Positions 27,340 to 36,974 of a DNA stretch of 64,000 bases are shown piece after piece. How positions within the stretch are numbered: position 1 is the stretch's first letter; the number at the start of each line of letters is the position of its first letter. This DNA is from Novipirellula artificiosorum. Lineage in GTDB: Bacteria; Planctomycetota; Planctomycetia; Pirellulales; Pirellulaceae. The notes below the pieces were generated by a model that was not told where the DNA came from, did not search any database, and saw only the letters and a list, made by a program, of their open reading frames with translations. The DNA is taken from assembly GCF_007860135.1 (NCBI RefSeq), contig NZ_SJPV01000002.1, forward strand, positions 944,122 through 1,008,121, written 5' to 3'. A program made the translations under genes and the position numbers.

Positions 27340-27891
27340 ATGGAACCTCGGCCCGAAACGTCCGATGCAACCGAATCGCGACTCCGCCATCGGCTGGAGA
27401 CGCTGTTTGACGATGCGCAGGGCGAAATTCTGGGGACGTTGTTCTATTTGGTGGGCAACCGGGAAGATGCTCGCGATGCCTTGCAGGAAACGTTCTTGAA
27501 GTGTTGGCGGAATCGTCAACAAATTGACCAGATCAGCAACCTGCGTGCTTGGGTCTTTCGCATCGCACTGAACACTGGCCGCGATTGTCGCAAGGCCGCC
27601 TGGAACCGGCGGCGGCAATCGTTGTCGGATCCATTTTCAGGGGACAACCTCATGGTATCAACAGCGGAATCGCCCGAAACGGGGGCCATCCGGGACGAAG
27701 AACTTCAGCAACTGCAACGGCAGGTGATGAAGCTTCGATCGGAGGAACGCGAGGTCTTTTTGCTGAGACAGAACGGCTCGCTGACCTACGAACAGATTGC
27801 CGAAGCGATGTCGTTACCGCTGGGGACCGTCAAAACACGGATGCGCACGGCGATCCGAACCCTCCGCGAAGCTGTGGGAGGACGATCATGA
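27340..27891 (+). CDS. ECF-family RNA polymerase sigma factor
   Basis: 183 residues with the two ECF domains. Region 2 is at about residues 28-85 (GTLFYLVGNREDARDALQET, where the DARDALQE helix is diagnostic, then LRAWVFRIALN). Region 4 is at about 125-178 (LRSEEREVFLLRQ, YEQIAEAMSLPLGTVKTRM, the helix-turn-helix recognising the -35 element). It directs transcription in response to an envelope or external signal. The stop overlaps the ATG of the next gene in ATGA, so the two are translationally coupled. This is the normal position for a cognate anti-sigma factor. Confidence 0.95.
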   Translation: MEPRPETSDATESRLRHRLETLFDDAQGEILGTLFYLVGNREDARDALQETFLKCWRNRQQIDQISNLRAWVFRIALNTGRDCRKAAWNRRRQSLSDPFSGDNLMVSTAESPETGAIRDEELQQLQRQVMKLRSEEREVFLLRQNGSLTYEQIAEAMSLPLGTVKTRMRTAIRTLREAVGGRS

Positions 27892-30800
27892 ATCCAAAAC
27901 AACCTTCTCGTCCAAACGAACTTCGCCAGACGCTGCTCGAGCTGCACTACGACTTACTCGACCCCGAGGAAGCAAACGAGCTTCGTGGGCAAATCGCGAG
28001 CGACCCCGAAGTCGCCTCCGCTTGGGCCGAGACGTTGAGGCTGGCCAGCAAGATTGCCGATGCGGCCAAGGCGCCCGGTCCCGTTGTCGCCGCCACGTTG
28101 CCACCCGACGAAGTCGCTGGTGAGGTCGTGACGGGCAAGTCGCCCAAGGGTGTTTGGATCGGCCCGACCGTTGCGGCTGCCCTTGCCGCATCGATTGGGA
28201 TGATGGTTTTGGGAGCTTCGTACCTTCGACGCGTTCCAGAAAATCCTGTTGCGGCCGTTCGGATCGAAGCAAACGTTGCGCCGTCCAAAGACGTGAGTGT
28301 CGATAACCAATTCGAGATTTTGACGACGAAACTCGACGCTCGCGGATCGTCGATCGGTGGTTTTGCGGTGACCCCCGCTTCTTTGTCGTTTTCGGTACTG
28401 GCTCGTGGAACCGTCCTGTTTGCGGGCCGTGCGGAAACGGATCAAACGGGGGCAGGCCGAATTGTGCTGCCGCCGGAATTGGTGATTCCCGAAGAAGCGA
28501 AGTTGACGGTGACGGCGTCGTCTGGCGTCGCGAACGTGACGCCGTCGACGATCGAAGTGCCGCTCGAGCCGACACGATGTTTGACCTATATAACAACCGA
28601 CCGGCCGGTTTACCGGCCCGGCGAAACGGTCTTTTTTCGATCGTTGACCTTGGAACGGAAATCGTTTCGAGCCAAAGTCGATGTGCCGATTCGCTATGAA
28701 ATCATCGACCCCAGCGGTTCGATGGTCGCCGGTTTGGCAACCGAAGGTGTTACGGACGGGGGTGTCGGCAATGGAGCTTTGTCGATTCCTTCGACGGCGC
28801 CGGGTGGGCCCTACACGTTGGTTGCAAAGAGCCTTGATGGGTTCTTTCCCGAGGAACGGTGTGAATTCCAAGTCCGAGCCTATCGCGTTCCCCGTTTTAA
28901 AACGCAGCTCGAATTTGACCGTCGCAGTTATGGGGCGGGCGAAATGGTGAATGCGGATTTGATCGCCGAGCGAGCCGAAGGTGGCCCCGTTGCCGGTGGT
29001 ACGGTTCGTGTCACCGCAACCGTGGATGACCGCGTGATCCATTCCCAAACGACAACGATGACGGATCAGGGAACTTGTTCGATTTCGTTCCCGTTACCGA
29101 CGCACCTCAATCAGGGCAAGGGTCAATTGTCGGTTTCGATCGATGACGGAGGAACTCAAGAAACGAGAACCAAGACGATTCCGATACAAACGGGGTTGGT
29201 GGCTGTGGAGTTTTATCCTGAGGGCGGCTACCTGGTCGGCGGCTTGCAAAACCGTGTTTACTTCGTTGCTCGCAATGCACTTGGTAAGCCGATCCATTTG
29301 GCGGGTGAGATCCAAACACGCGACGGCCAACGTGTCACGGAGATTGAAACGGAACGGGACGGGATGGGGCGTTTTCAGTTTGTACCGCAGCGTGGCGAGC
29401 GGTATTCCTTGAAAGTGACGGCCCCCGTCGATATCACCAACTCGCCGAAGTTGCCGGTCGTGGCGAAAGACTTGCCGGTCCTCGATACCGGTGTCGGCGT
29501 TTTTGGCGCCGACGAGCCGATCACCATGACGATTCGCTCGGATCAGCCAAGACCAGTCGTCGTTCGTGCCGTGTGCCGCGGCCAATTGGTGGGTGAAAGA
29601 TCGCTCGAACTGCATCCAGCCACCCCATCAATCACGCTGCCGATCCGCAAGAATGCCTCAGGCGTGATTCGAGTGACGGTGCTTGATTCGGCAAGAAAGC
29701 CGGCGGTTCCGCTCGTCGAACGATTGGTGTTCCGCCGGCAAACGGAGCAGTTGCACGTCGTGATCGCGGAGGAGTCGTTGCCGCTGCAGCGATCCCCTGG
29801 CGAACCGCTTCGATTGAATCTCGAGGTGCGTGACGAAACGGGGGAACCGACCGCGGCGATGCTGGGAGTCGCGGTGGTCGATGATGCATCTTTGAGTTTG
29901 AGCGAGGCCGAGCAGCCAAGCATGCGGACTCATTTCCTGCTGACGAGCGAGGTTCAAAAACCAGAAGATTTGGAACATGCTAATTTCTATTTGGCCGATT
30001 TGCCCGAAGCGGCGGAGGCTGTCGATCTGTTGCTCGGTACTCAGGGATGGCGGCGTTTTGTCAGCGGCACCGGAAACGTGCCAAACGTCGATTTTCGTGA
30101 GCAACTTGTTCGTCTGCTTCAGCTCGACGGCCCCGAATCGGCGAGACAAACGCAGACGTTTCAGAGCAGCAACGAGCATGCCTACGAGTGGTCGAAATAT
30201 CGCGAGACGGTGGCCTCCGCATGGCGAGCTTTGGTGCTGCAAACTCGATTGCTCCTGTCGGCGATCTTCGTGATTTGGTTGATCACGATTGCGATTCGAA
30301 TGCGCCGTCGGCGGCGATGGGAGATGGCGTCTTGGATGCTCGTTGCCGCAACGTCGTTGGTGATCTATGGCTGTGGCGCACCGGTTAATTCGACGGTCGA
30401 AATGGCTTCGGACGCGGAAATGGCGATGCCCGAGCGATCCGGTGCGGTCACCAATGCAGCGATCGAGCGGCCCGAGGCGTTGGATCCCGAATCTTTGGGG
30501 CCCGAAGCGATTGAACCGGGACCAAACACGGGACAGGACCGCGTCTTGTCGCTCGACGAGTTTGGCGAGTTCGACGATCAGGGCAAACGTTTGCTGCGGA
30601 CGGCAACGCAAGATTTGCCTGCTCGATCCTTGACCCAAGCCGATCTGGAAAAGCTGCTGGCCGCTCGCGGGATCGACGCCGAAGCGATGGCGGATCAACT
30701 CATCGACGAACTTCGTTTTCCCGTTCGGCAATATGCCCATCAGCATCCATCGGATCGCGAGGCCGCGAGAAACGATTTTACGGAAACACTCTATTGGAAC

Positions 30801-32909
30801 CCGCTCTTGATCACCGATTCGGAAGGTCGAGCGACGATGCGATTCGACTTGTCGGATTCGGTAACGACCTTCCGTGTCAGCGTTGACGCCCATGCCAGCG
30901 GTGGTCGGATCGGTTCGCTCCGCGGTGAGATTCAATCGCGGCTTCCGTTCCAAGTCGAGCCAAAGATGCCGCTCGAAGTGACGGCGGGCGATCGTATTGA
31001 TTTGCCGGTTGCGTTGATCAATGCAACCGATTCCCCAACCGAAGTCACGTTGTCGCTGAAGTCCGACTCCGTGCTGCAGCGAAGTGACGAAGCAATGGAG
31101 GATCGTACCGTTTCGCTTTTGGCAAGCGAGCGAAAACGCGAGGTCTTTTCGCTGCATGTCGCCAACGACGCCGCGGCACAAGACGCTGCCATCGAAATTC
31201 GTGCAGCGGGTGATGCGGTTTCGGATTCGATTCGCCGTACGGTCCATGTTTCGCCCTCGGGGTATCCTCAGACCCAGTCCTTTGCGGGAAGACTTGACGG
31301 ACGGACGACCGTGCTTCTTCCTCTTCCGGACGAGATCGTGGCGGGGTCGTTGTCGGTGACCGTGCGAGCTTATCCCTCGCCGGTTGCAGAAGTGATCTCG
31401 GGGATCGACAGTCTGCTGCGTGAACCCCATGGTTGTTTTGAACAAGCGTCGGCGACGAATTATCCCAACACGATGGTGTTGCGGTACATGCAAGAAAGTG
31501 AATCGGTTAACGCCGAGGTCTCGCGCCGGGCGATGGGGATGCTCGACCGTGGCTATGAAAAGTTGACCCAATTCGAATGCGCCCAGCGCGGCTACGAATG
31601 GTTTGGTGATGACCCCGGACATGAAGCGTTGTCCGCTTTCGGTTTGATGCAATTCGCCGACATGGCCAAAGTCATGGAGGTTAGCGAAGAAATGGTCGCC
31701 CGAACGCGAACGTGGTTGATGGGGCGGCGTGATGGCGCAGGCGGATTCAAACGCAACCCCCGCCACTTGCATGAGTGGTCGGTCCAGCAACCGATCGTCA
31801 ACGCGTACGTGTTGTGGGCGATCAGCGAGGCGGATGTTGCCTCAGGGCAACCGCACCGCACGGCAAGTGATTTGGCATCGGAACTGGATCAATTGAACCA
31901 GTTTGCTCAGCAATCGAATGATCCGTATTTGATCGGATTGTCCGCAGCAACGTTGATGAACGTCAAGCGAACGCGCGACGCGGAGGTGTTGCTTGAAAAA
32001 CTAACGCCGCTACAGAACCCCGACGGAAGCTTGCAAGGTCAAACAACGGTCGTTTCCAGTCGCGGATTGTCGCTGACCATGGAATCCACCGCGATCGCCG
32101 TCATCGCATGGGCGAAGCATTCTGGTTTTGGCGAACGGGTTCAAGCGGCAGTCGGCTGGATCCGCGACCATCGAACCGGCGACGGAGGTTTCGGGTCGAC
32201 CCAGGCGACGGTGCTCGCTTTGAAGGCTTTGGTTGCAGCCGGCAACCAGACACCAACGCATTTGGGCGGTGGCGAATTGAAGGTGATGATGGATGGCCAC
32301 GTCATCGGGCGAGCGGCGATTCCGGATCAGACAAGTGGTGCAGCGGTTGAAATTGTGGGTCTTGGCAAGATCGTGGGCCATGGCACCGACGTCCGTTCTT
32401 CGAAACCCAGGCGACCGGTGCCAGTCACCTTGGTCGCTGACAACGGGAACGCACTCTCGTACAGCATCGACGTGTCTTACCACGTGTCCACGCCGAGCAG
32501 CGAGGATGCTTGCCCCCTGCATTTGACAACTCGGTTGAGCAAGGAATCCCAGGATGTGGACCGCATCGCAGCGGGGCAAACGTTGAGCATGGAAGCGGAA
32601 TTGGTCAATCTGACCGGCGAAGGACTGCCTATGACGGTCGCGATCCTTGGTGTGCCGGCAGGCTTGGAGCCGCGCACGGCACACCTCGACGAGCTCAACG
32701 CAGCGGGGCAGTTTGACTACTACGAGCTACGGGGTCGCGAGGTGGTCTTGTATTGGCGGATGATGAAGCCAAACGAAACCAAGTCGATTCGGTTCGATGT
32801 GACGGCCGAGATCCCCGGTTCGTACACCGGCCCGGCTTCGCGGGCCTATTTGTACTACACTTCCGAGCAGAAACAGTGGGACTTGCCTTTAAAACTGCAG
32901 ATTCAGTAG
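27888..32909 (+). CDS. Alpha-2-macroglobulin-family protein with anti-sigma-like N-terminus
   Basis: The ATG at 27888 overlaps the sigma-factor stop by four bases; 1,673 residues. Residues 1-60 (LLELHYDLLDPEEANELRGQ and on) resemble the cytoplasmic domain of planctomycete anti-sigma factors, without the ZAS zinc motif. A helix at about 89-112 crosses the membrane. Then come macroglobulin domains: the MG2 signature TDRPVYRPGETVFF near 236, further MG repeats to about 780, the A2M domain starting near TLYWNPLLITDSEG (967), and the thioester domain with GCFEQ at 1182-1186 (Cys1183, Gln1186). Two hydrophobic segments at about 788-803 and 816-830 flank five arginines, the second ending in lipobox-like IYGC829. 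The frame also extends upstream to 27549, but only as a shadow of the sigma gene. Bacterial A2Ms trap proteases in the periplasm; the sigma link is inference. Confidence 0.9.
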   Translation: MNPKQPSRPNELRQTLLELHYDLLDPEEANELRGQIASDPEVASAWAETLRLASKIADAAKAPGPVVAATLPPDEVAGEVVTGKSPKGVWIGPTVAAALAASIGMMVLGASYLRRVPENPVAAVRIEANVAPSKDVSVDNQFEILTTKLDARGSSIGGFAVTPASLSFSVLARGTVLFAGRAETDQTGAGRIVLPPELVIPEEAKLTVTASSGVANVTPSTIEVPLEPTRCLTYITTDRPVYRPGETVFFRSLTLERKSFRAKVDVPIRYEIIDPSGSMVAGLATEGVTDGGVGNGALSIPSTAPGGPYTLVAKSLDGFFPEERCEFQVRAYRVPRFKTQLEFDRRSYGAGEMVNADLIAERAEGGPVAGGTVRVTATVDDRVIHSQTTTMTDQGTCSISFPLPTHLNQGKGQLSVSIDDGGTQETRTKTIPIQTGLVAVEFYPEGGYLVGGLQNRVYFVARNALGKPIHLAGEIQTRDGQRVTEIETERDGMGRFQFVPQRGERYSLKVTAPVDITNSPKLPVVAKDLPVLDTGVGVFGADEPITMTIRSDQPRPVVVRAVCRGQLVGERSLELHPATPSITLPIRKNASGVIRVTVLDSARKPAVPLVERLVFRRQTEQLHVVIAEESLPLQRSPGEPLRLNLEVRDETGEPTAAMLGVAVVDDASLSLSEAEQPSMRTHFLLTSEVQKPEDLEHANFYLADLPEAAEAVDLLLGTQGWRRFVSGTGNVPNVDFREQLVRLLQLDGPESARQTQTFQSSNEHAYEWSKYRETVASAWRALVLQTRLLLSAIFVIWLITIAIRMRRRRRWEMASWMLVAATSLVIYGCGAPVNSTVEMASDAEMAMPERSGAVTNAAIERPEALDPESLGPEAIEPGPNTGQDRVLSLDEFGEFDDQGKRLLRTATQDLPARSLTQADLEKLLAARGIDAEAMADQLIDELRFPVRQYAHQHPSDREAARNDFTETLYWNPLLITDSEGRATMRFDLSDSVTTFRVSVDAHASGGRIGSLRGEIQSRLPFQVEPKMPLEVTAGDRIDLPVALINATDSPTEVTLSLKSDSVLQRSDEAMEDRTVSLLASERKREVFSLHVANDAAAQDAAIEIRAAGDAVSDSIRRTVHVSPSGYPQTQSFAGRLDGRTTVLLPLPDEIVAGSLSVTVRAYPSPVAEVISGIDSLLREPHGCFEQASATNYPNTMVLRYMQESESVNAEVSRRAMGMLDRGYEKLTQFECAQRGYEWFGDDPGHEALSAFGLMQFADMAKVMEVSEEMVARTRTWLMGRRDGAGGFKRNPRHLHEWSVQQPIVNAYVLWAISEADVASGQPHRTASDLASELDQLNQFAQQSNDPYLIGLSAATLMNVKRTRDAEVLLEKLTPLQNPDGSLQGQTTVVSSRGLSLTMESTAIAVIAWAKHSGFGERVQAAVGWIRDHRTGDGGFGSTQATVLALKALVAAGNQTPTHLGGGELKVMMDGHVIGRAAIPDQTSGAAVEIVGLGKIVGHGTDVRSSKPRRPVPVTLVADNGNALSYSIDVSYHVSTPSSEDACPLHLTTRLSKESQDVDRIAAGQTLSMEAELVNLTGEGLPMTVAILGVPAGLEPRTAHLDELNAAGQFDYYELRGREVVLYWRMMKPNETKSIRFDVTAEIPGSYTGPASRAYLYYTSEQKQWDLPLKLQIQ

Positions 32910-32964
32910 CGGTTTTGATGCATCTTTTTCGGGCATTCGTCACTCGATGTGTAGAATACGCGAG

Positions 32965-32992
32965 TTGACTCTTCTGACGGCTTCTCTATCTT
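32965..32992 (+). promoter_or_regulatory. Candidate sigma-70-type promoter for SulP-carbonic anhydrase
   Basis: TTGACT at 32965-32970 and TATCTT at 32987-32992 are separated by 16 bases. A transcript from here would start near 33000, downstream of the GTG at 32994 and upstream of the TTG at 33042, which supports the TTG as the true start. Confidence 0.4.
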
Positions 32993-33041
32993 AGTGCCTC
33001 GGCATGCTATCCGCTTCCTAGCTCTTCAAGGATTGACCGCT

Positions 33042-35294
33042 TTGACCGATCAAAGGCCCTCGCTTTTCGCAGCTGCGACGCTGCCTCGTGACCTCGTTTC
33101 CGGTGGAGTGGTTTTTCTCGTCGCGCTGCCACTCTGTTTAGGCATTGCGCTCGCTTCGGGTGCGCCCCTGTTTTCGGGCCTGTTGTCGGGGATCATCGGG
33201 GGCATCGTTGTCGGCAGCCTCAGTGGATCGCACACCAGTGTGAGCGGACCGGCTGCGGGGCTCACGGCGATCGTTGCAGCTCAGATTGCGATCCTTGGTT
33301 CCTTCGAGGCCTTTTTGTTGGCTGTCGTGATCGGCGGCTTGATGCAGATCGGCCTTGGTCTTGTTCGTGCAGGTGCCCTTTCGGCATTCTTCCCCTCAAG
33401 CGTGATCAAAGGGTTGCTTGCGGCAATTGGCGTGATCTTGATCTTGAAGCAAATCCCTCACTTGGTTGGACACGACGCGGACCCCGAGGGTGATTTGGCT
33501 TTTTCCCAGCTTGATAACGAAAATACGTTCACAGAGTTTGCAAGCATGTTGGGCGATATCCATGTCGGTGCTTTGGTCATCGGACTGTTGTCGCTTGCGT
33601 TGTTGTTGTTTTGGGATCGCTGCAAACCGCTGAAACAGTCGATCGTGCCGGGGCCACTGGTCGTCGTCCTACTCGGTGTTGCGCTGAATTTCCTGTTTCA
33701 CAAGATCGGTGGGCCGTGGGTGATCGGCGTCAAGCATTTGGTGCAGATCCCGGTTGCCGAAAGTGCGTCGGAGTTGGCAGGTTTCTTGAGGTATCCTGAT
33801 TTCTCAGCGGTCTTGAATCCGGCGGTCTACATCGGTGGCGCAACCATTGCGATTGTTGCCTCGCTCGAAACGTTGTTGAATCTCGAAGCGGTCGACAAAC
33901 TTGATCCCCAACGACGCGATTCGAAGCCCAGTCGCGAGCTGGTCGCGCAAGGAATTGGCAATGTGGTCGCAGGGTTTGTCGGTGGATTGCCAATGACATC
34001 GGTGATCATTCGCAGCAGTGTCAATGTGAATGTCGGTGCGAAGACCAAAATGTCCGCCGTCTTTCACGGTGTCCTGTTGGCTGTTGCGGTTGTGTTGTTT
34101 CCTACCTACATGAACATGATTCCGATCTCGGCTCTCGCAGCGATCTTGTTGGCAACCGGATTCAAGTTGGCCAGTCCAACGCTGTTTCGTCAAATGTGGA
34201 ACGAAGGACGCTACCAGTTCATCCCGTTTATTGTCACCGTGCTGGCGATTGTCTTTACCGATTTGTTGAGCGGAATCTTGATTGGTCTCGCCATCAGTTT
34301 GCTGTTTATTCTCAACAGCAATCTGCGGCGGCCCATCCGTCGGATCGTCGAAACGCATGTTGGCGGCGATATCATGCATATCGAACTGGCTCATCAAGTC
34401 AGTTTCCTCAATCGTGCGGCACTCGACAAAGTGTTCATGGAAGCCCCCCGCGACAGCCATGTTCTGATCGACGCAACCGACACCGACTACATTGACCCCG
34501 ATGTTCTCAGTTTGATTCGTGATTTCAAAGACAAGACCGCAGCCGTGCACGGTGTGAAGGTGAGCTTGAAGGGTTTTCGCAGCAAGTACCAACTGCATGA
34601 CGAAATCCAGTTCGCGGATTACTCGACGCGTGAATTGCAAGATCGGGTCACCCCGGAGCAGGTGCTTGCGTTCCTTCGAGAAGGCAATCGTCGATTCCGG
34701 ACGGGTCAGCGTTTGACGCGGGACTTCGGGCGCCAACTTGAAGCAACCAAAGAGGGTCAGAACCCATTGGCTGTGATCCTCAGTTGCATCGATTCTCGAG
34801 TCCCTGCGGAATTGGTTTTTGACCTTGGACTCGGCGACATCTTCAGCGTTCGCGTCGCCGGCAATGTGATCGGAACCAAGTCACTCGGAAGCATTGAATA
34901 TGGCGCCACCGTTGCCGGTGCCAAGTTGATTTTGGTTCTCGGCCATACACGATGCGGCGCCGTGACGTCCGCGGTCGAACTGCTTTGTTCCGACCAAGAC
35001 ACCGAGCAAGCGACCGGGTGTTCGCATCTGCATGCGATCATTTCGGAAATTGAACCCTGTTTGGATCGCGAGAAGTGCTGGATCCCCAAGCAAAAGGATG
35101 AGCAGCAAACCAAGAAGCTCATTGACGAAGTGGCGGAACGCAACGTACATCATACGGTCAACGCCATCCTCGACCGCAGCGAAGGAATTCGCCGCGCGGT
35201 CGATGAAGGGCGATTGTTGGTTGTCGGTGCGATGTACGATGTCGTCACAGGAAATATCGAATTCCTCAACGACCGCGTTCCAACCGGGGGCTGA
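33042..35294 (+). CDS. SulP-family anion transporter fused to beta-carbonic anhydrase
   Basis: Probably a bicarbonate or sulfate importer with an attached enzyme interconverting CO2 and bicarbonate. From the TTG at 33042 (AAGGA nine bases upstream) the chain has 750 residues; a GTG at 32994 would add 16. Residues of about 15-415 are SulP helices (GVVFLVALPLCLGIALASGA, SGSHTSVSGPAAGLTAIV). A short STAS-like domain follows (HVLIDATDTDYIDPDVLSL). The C-terminal about 200 residues are a beta-carbonic anhydrase with zinc ligands Cys582 (CIDSR, with Asp584-Arg586 dyad), His635 and Cys638 (HTRCG). SulP-carbonic anhydrase fusions are known in other bacteria. The gene is monocistronic, following the macroglobulin gene by 132 bases. 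Confidence 0.93.
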   Translation: MTDQRPSLFAAATLPRDLVSGGVVFLVALPLCLGIALASGAPLFSGLLSGIIGGIVVGSLSGSHTSVSGPAAGLTAIVAAQIAILGSFEAFLLAVVIGGLMQIGLGLVRAGALSAFFPSSVIKGLLAAIGVILILKQIPHLVGHDADPEGDLAFSQLDNENTFTEFASMLGDIHVGALVIGLLSLALLLFWDRCKPLKQSIVPGPLVVVLLGVALNFLFHKIGGPWVIGVKHLVQIPVAESASELAGFLRYPDFSAVLNPAVYIGGATIAIVASLETLLNLEAVDKLDPQRRDSKPSRELVAQGIGNVVAGFVGGLPMTSVIIRSSVNVNVGAKTKMSAVFHGVLLAVAVVLFPTYMNMIPISALAAILLATGFKLASPTLFRQMWNEGRYQFIPFIVTVLAIVFTDLLSGILIGLAISLLFILNSNLRRPIRRIVETHVGGDIMHIELAHQVSFLNRAALDKVFMEAPRDSHVLIDATDTDYIDPDVLSLIRDFKDKTAAVHGVKVSLKGFRSKYQLHDEIQFADYSTRELQDRVTPEQVLAFLREGNRRFRTGQRLTRDFGRQLEATKEGQNPLAVILSCIDSRVPAELVFDLGLGDIFSVRVAGNVIGTKSLGSIEYGATVAGAKLILVLGHTRCGAVTSAVELLCSDQDTEQATGCSHLHAIISEIEPCLDREKCWIPKQKDEQQTKKLIDEVAERNVHHTVNAILDRSEGIRRAVDEGRLLVVGAMYDVVTGNIEFLNDRVPTGG

Positions 35295-35395
35295 AGCCTG
35301 AACTCCAGCACATGTTGGAGTTTAGCCTTTAGGCGATCTTCGTGTGGATTTCCCCATTCCGGGCGGCTGAAGCCTGAACTCCAGCGATGCACTCT
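35295..35395. repeat. Copies of the GGAGTTxxAGCCTTTAGGCG repeat, both orientations
   Basis: Two inverted copies (GGCTGAAGCCTGAACTCCAG, at about 35289 and 35369) flank a direct copy (TGTTGGAGTTTAGCCTTTAG at about 35313). It is the same element that forms the tandem array at 41.69-41.96 kb and the pair near 63.55-63.63 kb. The inverted arrangement makes a stem-loop after the SulP gene and could help terminate transcription. Confidence 0.75.
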
Positions 35396-35409
35396 CTTCT
35401 TCCGCCGGG

Positions 35410-36792
35410 TCAGACCTCTTTCCACAATCCGGCGTGCGGGGCCGGGAAGTAGCCTTCTTCGTTGGCCGTGACCGGTGGGGGACTGTCGTCGGTCAAGTCG
35501 TCCAGGTAGCTGCAGAATTGGAATTCGGAGTTCGTGATCTCATCCCAGGTGACGATCTTGTTGGTGTGTGCCGCTGCCCGGCCCATCAACGATGCATAGT
35601 CCGCATAGACCGCTCGCTTGCATTCATTGTGCGGCTTGTCGTTGCGGATGCTGTTGACAAAGTCGATCCACTCGTAATCCCATGGTGAGCTTGCATCGGG
35701 CGTCGGTGACCATTCGATGTTGTCCTTATCGATATGATGGTCTTTGAACATGTGCACGGTCGCTTGGTGCACGTTCCCCGAAAACTGACCTGCCTTCTTG
35801 TCACAATGCACATAGGTTGCAAACTCGCTGTACCCTTTGAGAGCACGACGGAAACCACAAAACGCTTTCTTGCCGCTGGGGAACGTGAACTCCATCGAAT
35901 AGGTGTCGATGTTTTGACCATGGTCGTCGCTACCCACTTCGCGTCCGCCCATCCCGTGACACGAAACCGGCCAATCGTCCATCAACCAACAACATTCATC
36001 GATCTGGTGAATCAAATTGTCGACCATGTGTCCCGATCCAACCCACAGCAAGGCCGTCTTGCCAAACTTCAATTGCTGTTTGAAATCATTCGATTGTGCG
36101 CCTTGGTTTCCGAGCCATCTGCGGCCGGTCAATCGATTGGCTCGAATGTACGACAAGTCGCCCATCACGCCGCTGTGGATCTTGTCGATCAAGGCGGCTC
36201 GCGCGGGTGAGTGTCGGCACTGCAAACCGGCAGCGATCTTCAGCCCCTTTCGGTCGGCTTCTTCCCCAGCACGTAGCAACCGCTTCAGCCCCATTGGGTC
36301 GGGCGAAAACGGTTTCTCCATAAAGACGTTGATCCCCTTGCTGATCGCATACTCGACATGCTTCGGTCGGATGTAGGCTCGCGTGGTGCACATCGCGATA
36401 TCACCGGGTCGCAACACGTCGACCGCTTGCTTGTAAGATTCGAATCCAATGAACTTGCGATCCTCGGCGACGTCCACCTGCTCGCCATGCTTTTTCCCCA
36501 ACAGATCGATGCGACGGTTAATGTTGTCTAAGTCCAAATCGGCCATGGCATGAAGCTTGATCGGCCCTTGGTCGCTGGTTCCCAACGCGTTGCTGACGGC
36601 GCCGGTTCCTCGGTTCCCACATCCGATCAACGAAAGCCGAATCGTATTATCTTCGGCCGCGTGCACGGCGGGGATGTTGTGGTAGGCAAGCGAGACACCG
36701 GCCGCGACGGCGCTGCCTTGTTTCAGGAATTGGCGGCGGGACGATGGGGAAGTGGCTGAGGAGGAGTTTGCAGAGGACTTCGGTTGAGGCAT
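35410..36792 (-). CDS. Tat-exported Gfo/Idh/MocA family oxidoreductase
   Basis: NAD(P)-dependent sugar or inositol oxidoreductase family common in planctomycetes. From the ATG at 36792 (AAGGA seven bases upstream) the 460 residues begin with a Tat signal: SRRQFLKQG with twin arginines 19-20, then AVAAGVSLAYHNIPAVHA. The dinucleotide fold follows (LSLIGCGNRGTGAV). The catalytic-type motif is MEKPFSPDP; the lysine is in the usual EKP. The C-terminal half (KKAFCGFRRALKGYSEFATY, FVNSIRNDKPHNECKRAVYA) fits the family. It is predicted to act outside the cytoplasm. An in-frame ATG at 36885 would delay the Tat motif to residue 50 and is less likely. Confidence 0.93.
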   Translation of the reverse strand: MPQPKSSANSSSATSPSSRRQFLKQGSAVAAGVSLAYHNIPAVHAAEDNTIRLSLIGCGNRGTGAVSNALGTSDQGPIKLHAMADLDLDNINRRIDLLGKKHGEQVDVAEDRKFIGFESYKQAVDVLRPGDIAMCTTRAYIRPKHVEYAISKGINVFMEKPFSPDPMGLKRLLRAGEEADRKGLKIAAGLQCRHSPARAALIDKIHSGVMGDLSYIRANRLTGRRWLGNQGAQSNDFKQQLKFGKTALLWVGSGHMVDNLIHQIDECCWLMDDWPVSCHGMGGREVGSDDHGQNIDTYSMEFTFPSGKKAFCGFRRALKGYSEFATYVHCDKKAGQFSGNVHQATVHMFKDHHIDKDNIEWSPTPDASSPWDYEWIDFVNSIRNDKPHNECKRAVYADYASLMGRAAAHTNKIVTWDEITNSEFQFCSYLDDLTDDSPPPVTANEEGYFPAPHAGLWKEV

Positions 36793-36974
36793 CTCGGTTT
36801 CCTTGCTTGGATTGTGGTAGGTCTGATCCACGACGGTCCGCCGCAGATCATTTGATGAGGGAGGGATACCCATGATAGGACACACGTGGTCCTCATCCTA
36901 TCATAACCATCCTCCCGTCATGGGGGTGCTGCGGTTCGGCGCAGGCCTACGTTTGTTGCAGCGCGCGCTTCGCC

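Noticed and set aside
29658..31790. 710-codon minus-strand open frame inside the macroglobulin gene
   Set aside because: It is a codon-bias shadow: arginine/histidine-rich composition, no motifs, and the plus-strand gene has clear macroglobulin signatures.
32994..33041. GTG start of the SulP-carbonic anhydrase gene at 32994
   Set aside because: It lies at or before the predicted transcription start, and the TTG at 33042 has a well-placed AAGGA; kept only as an alternative.
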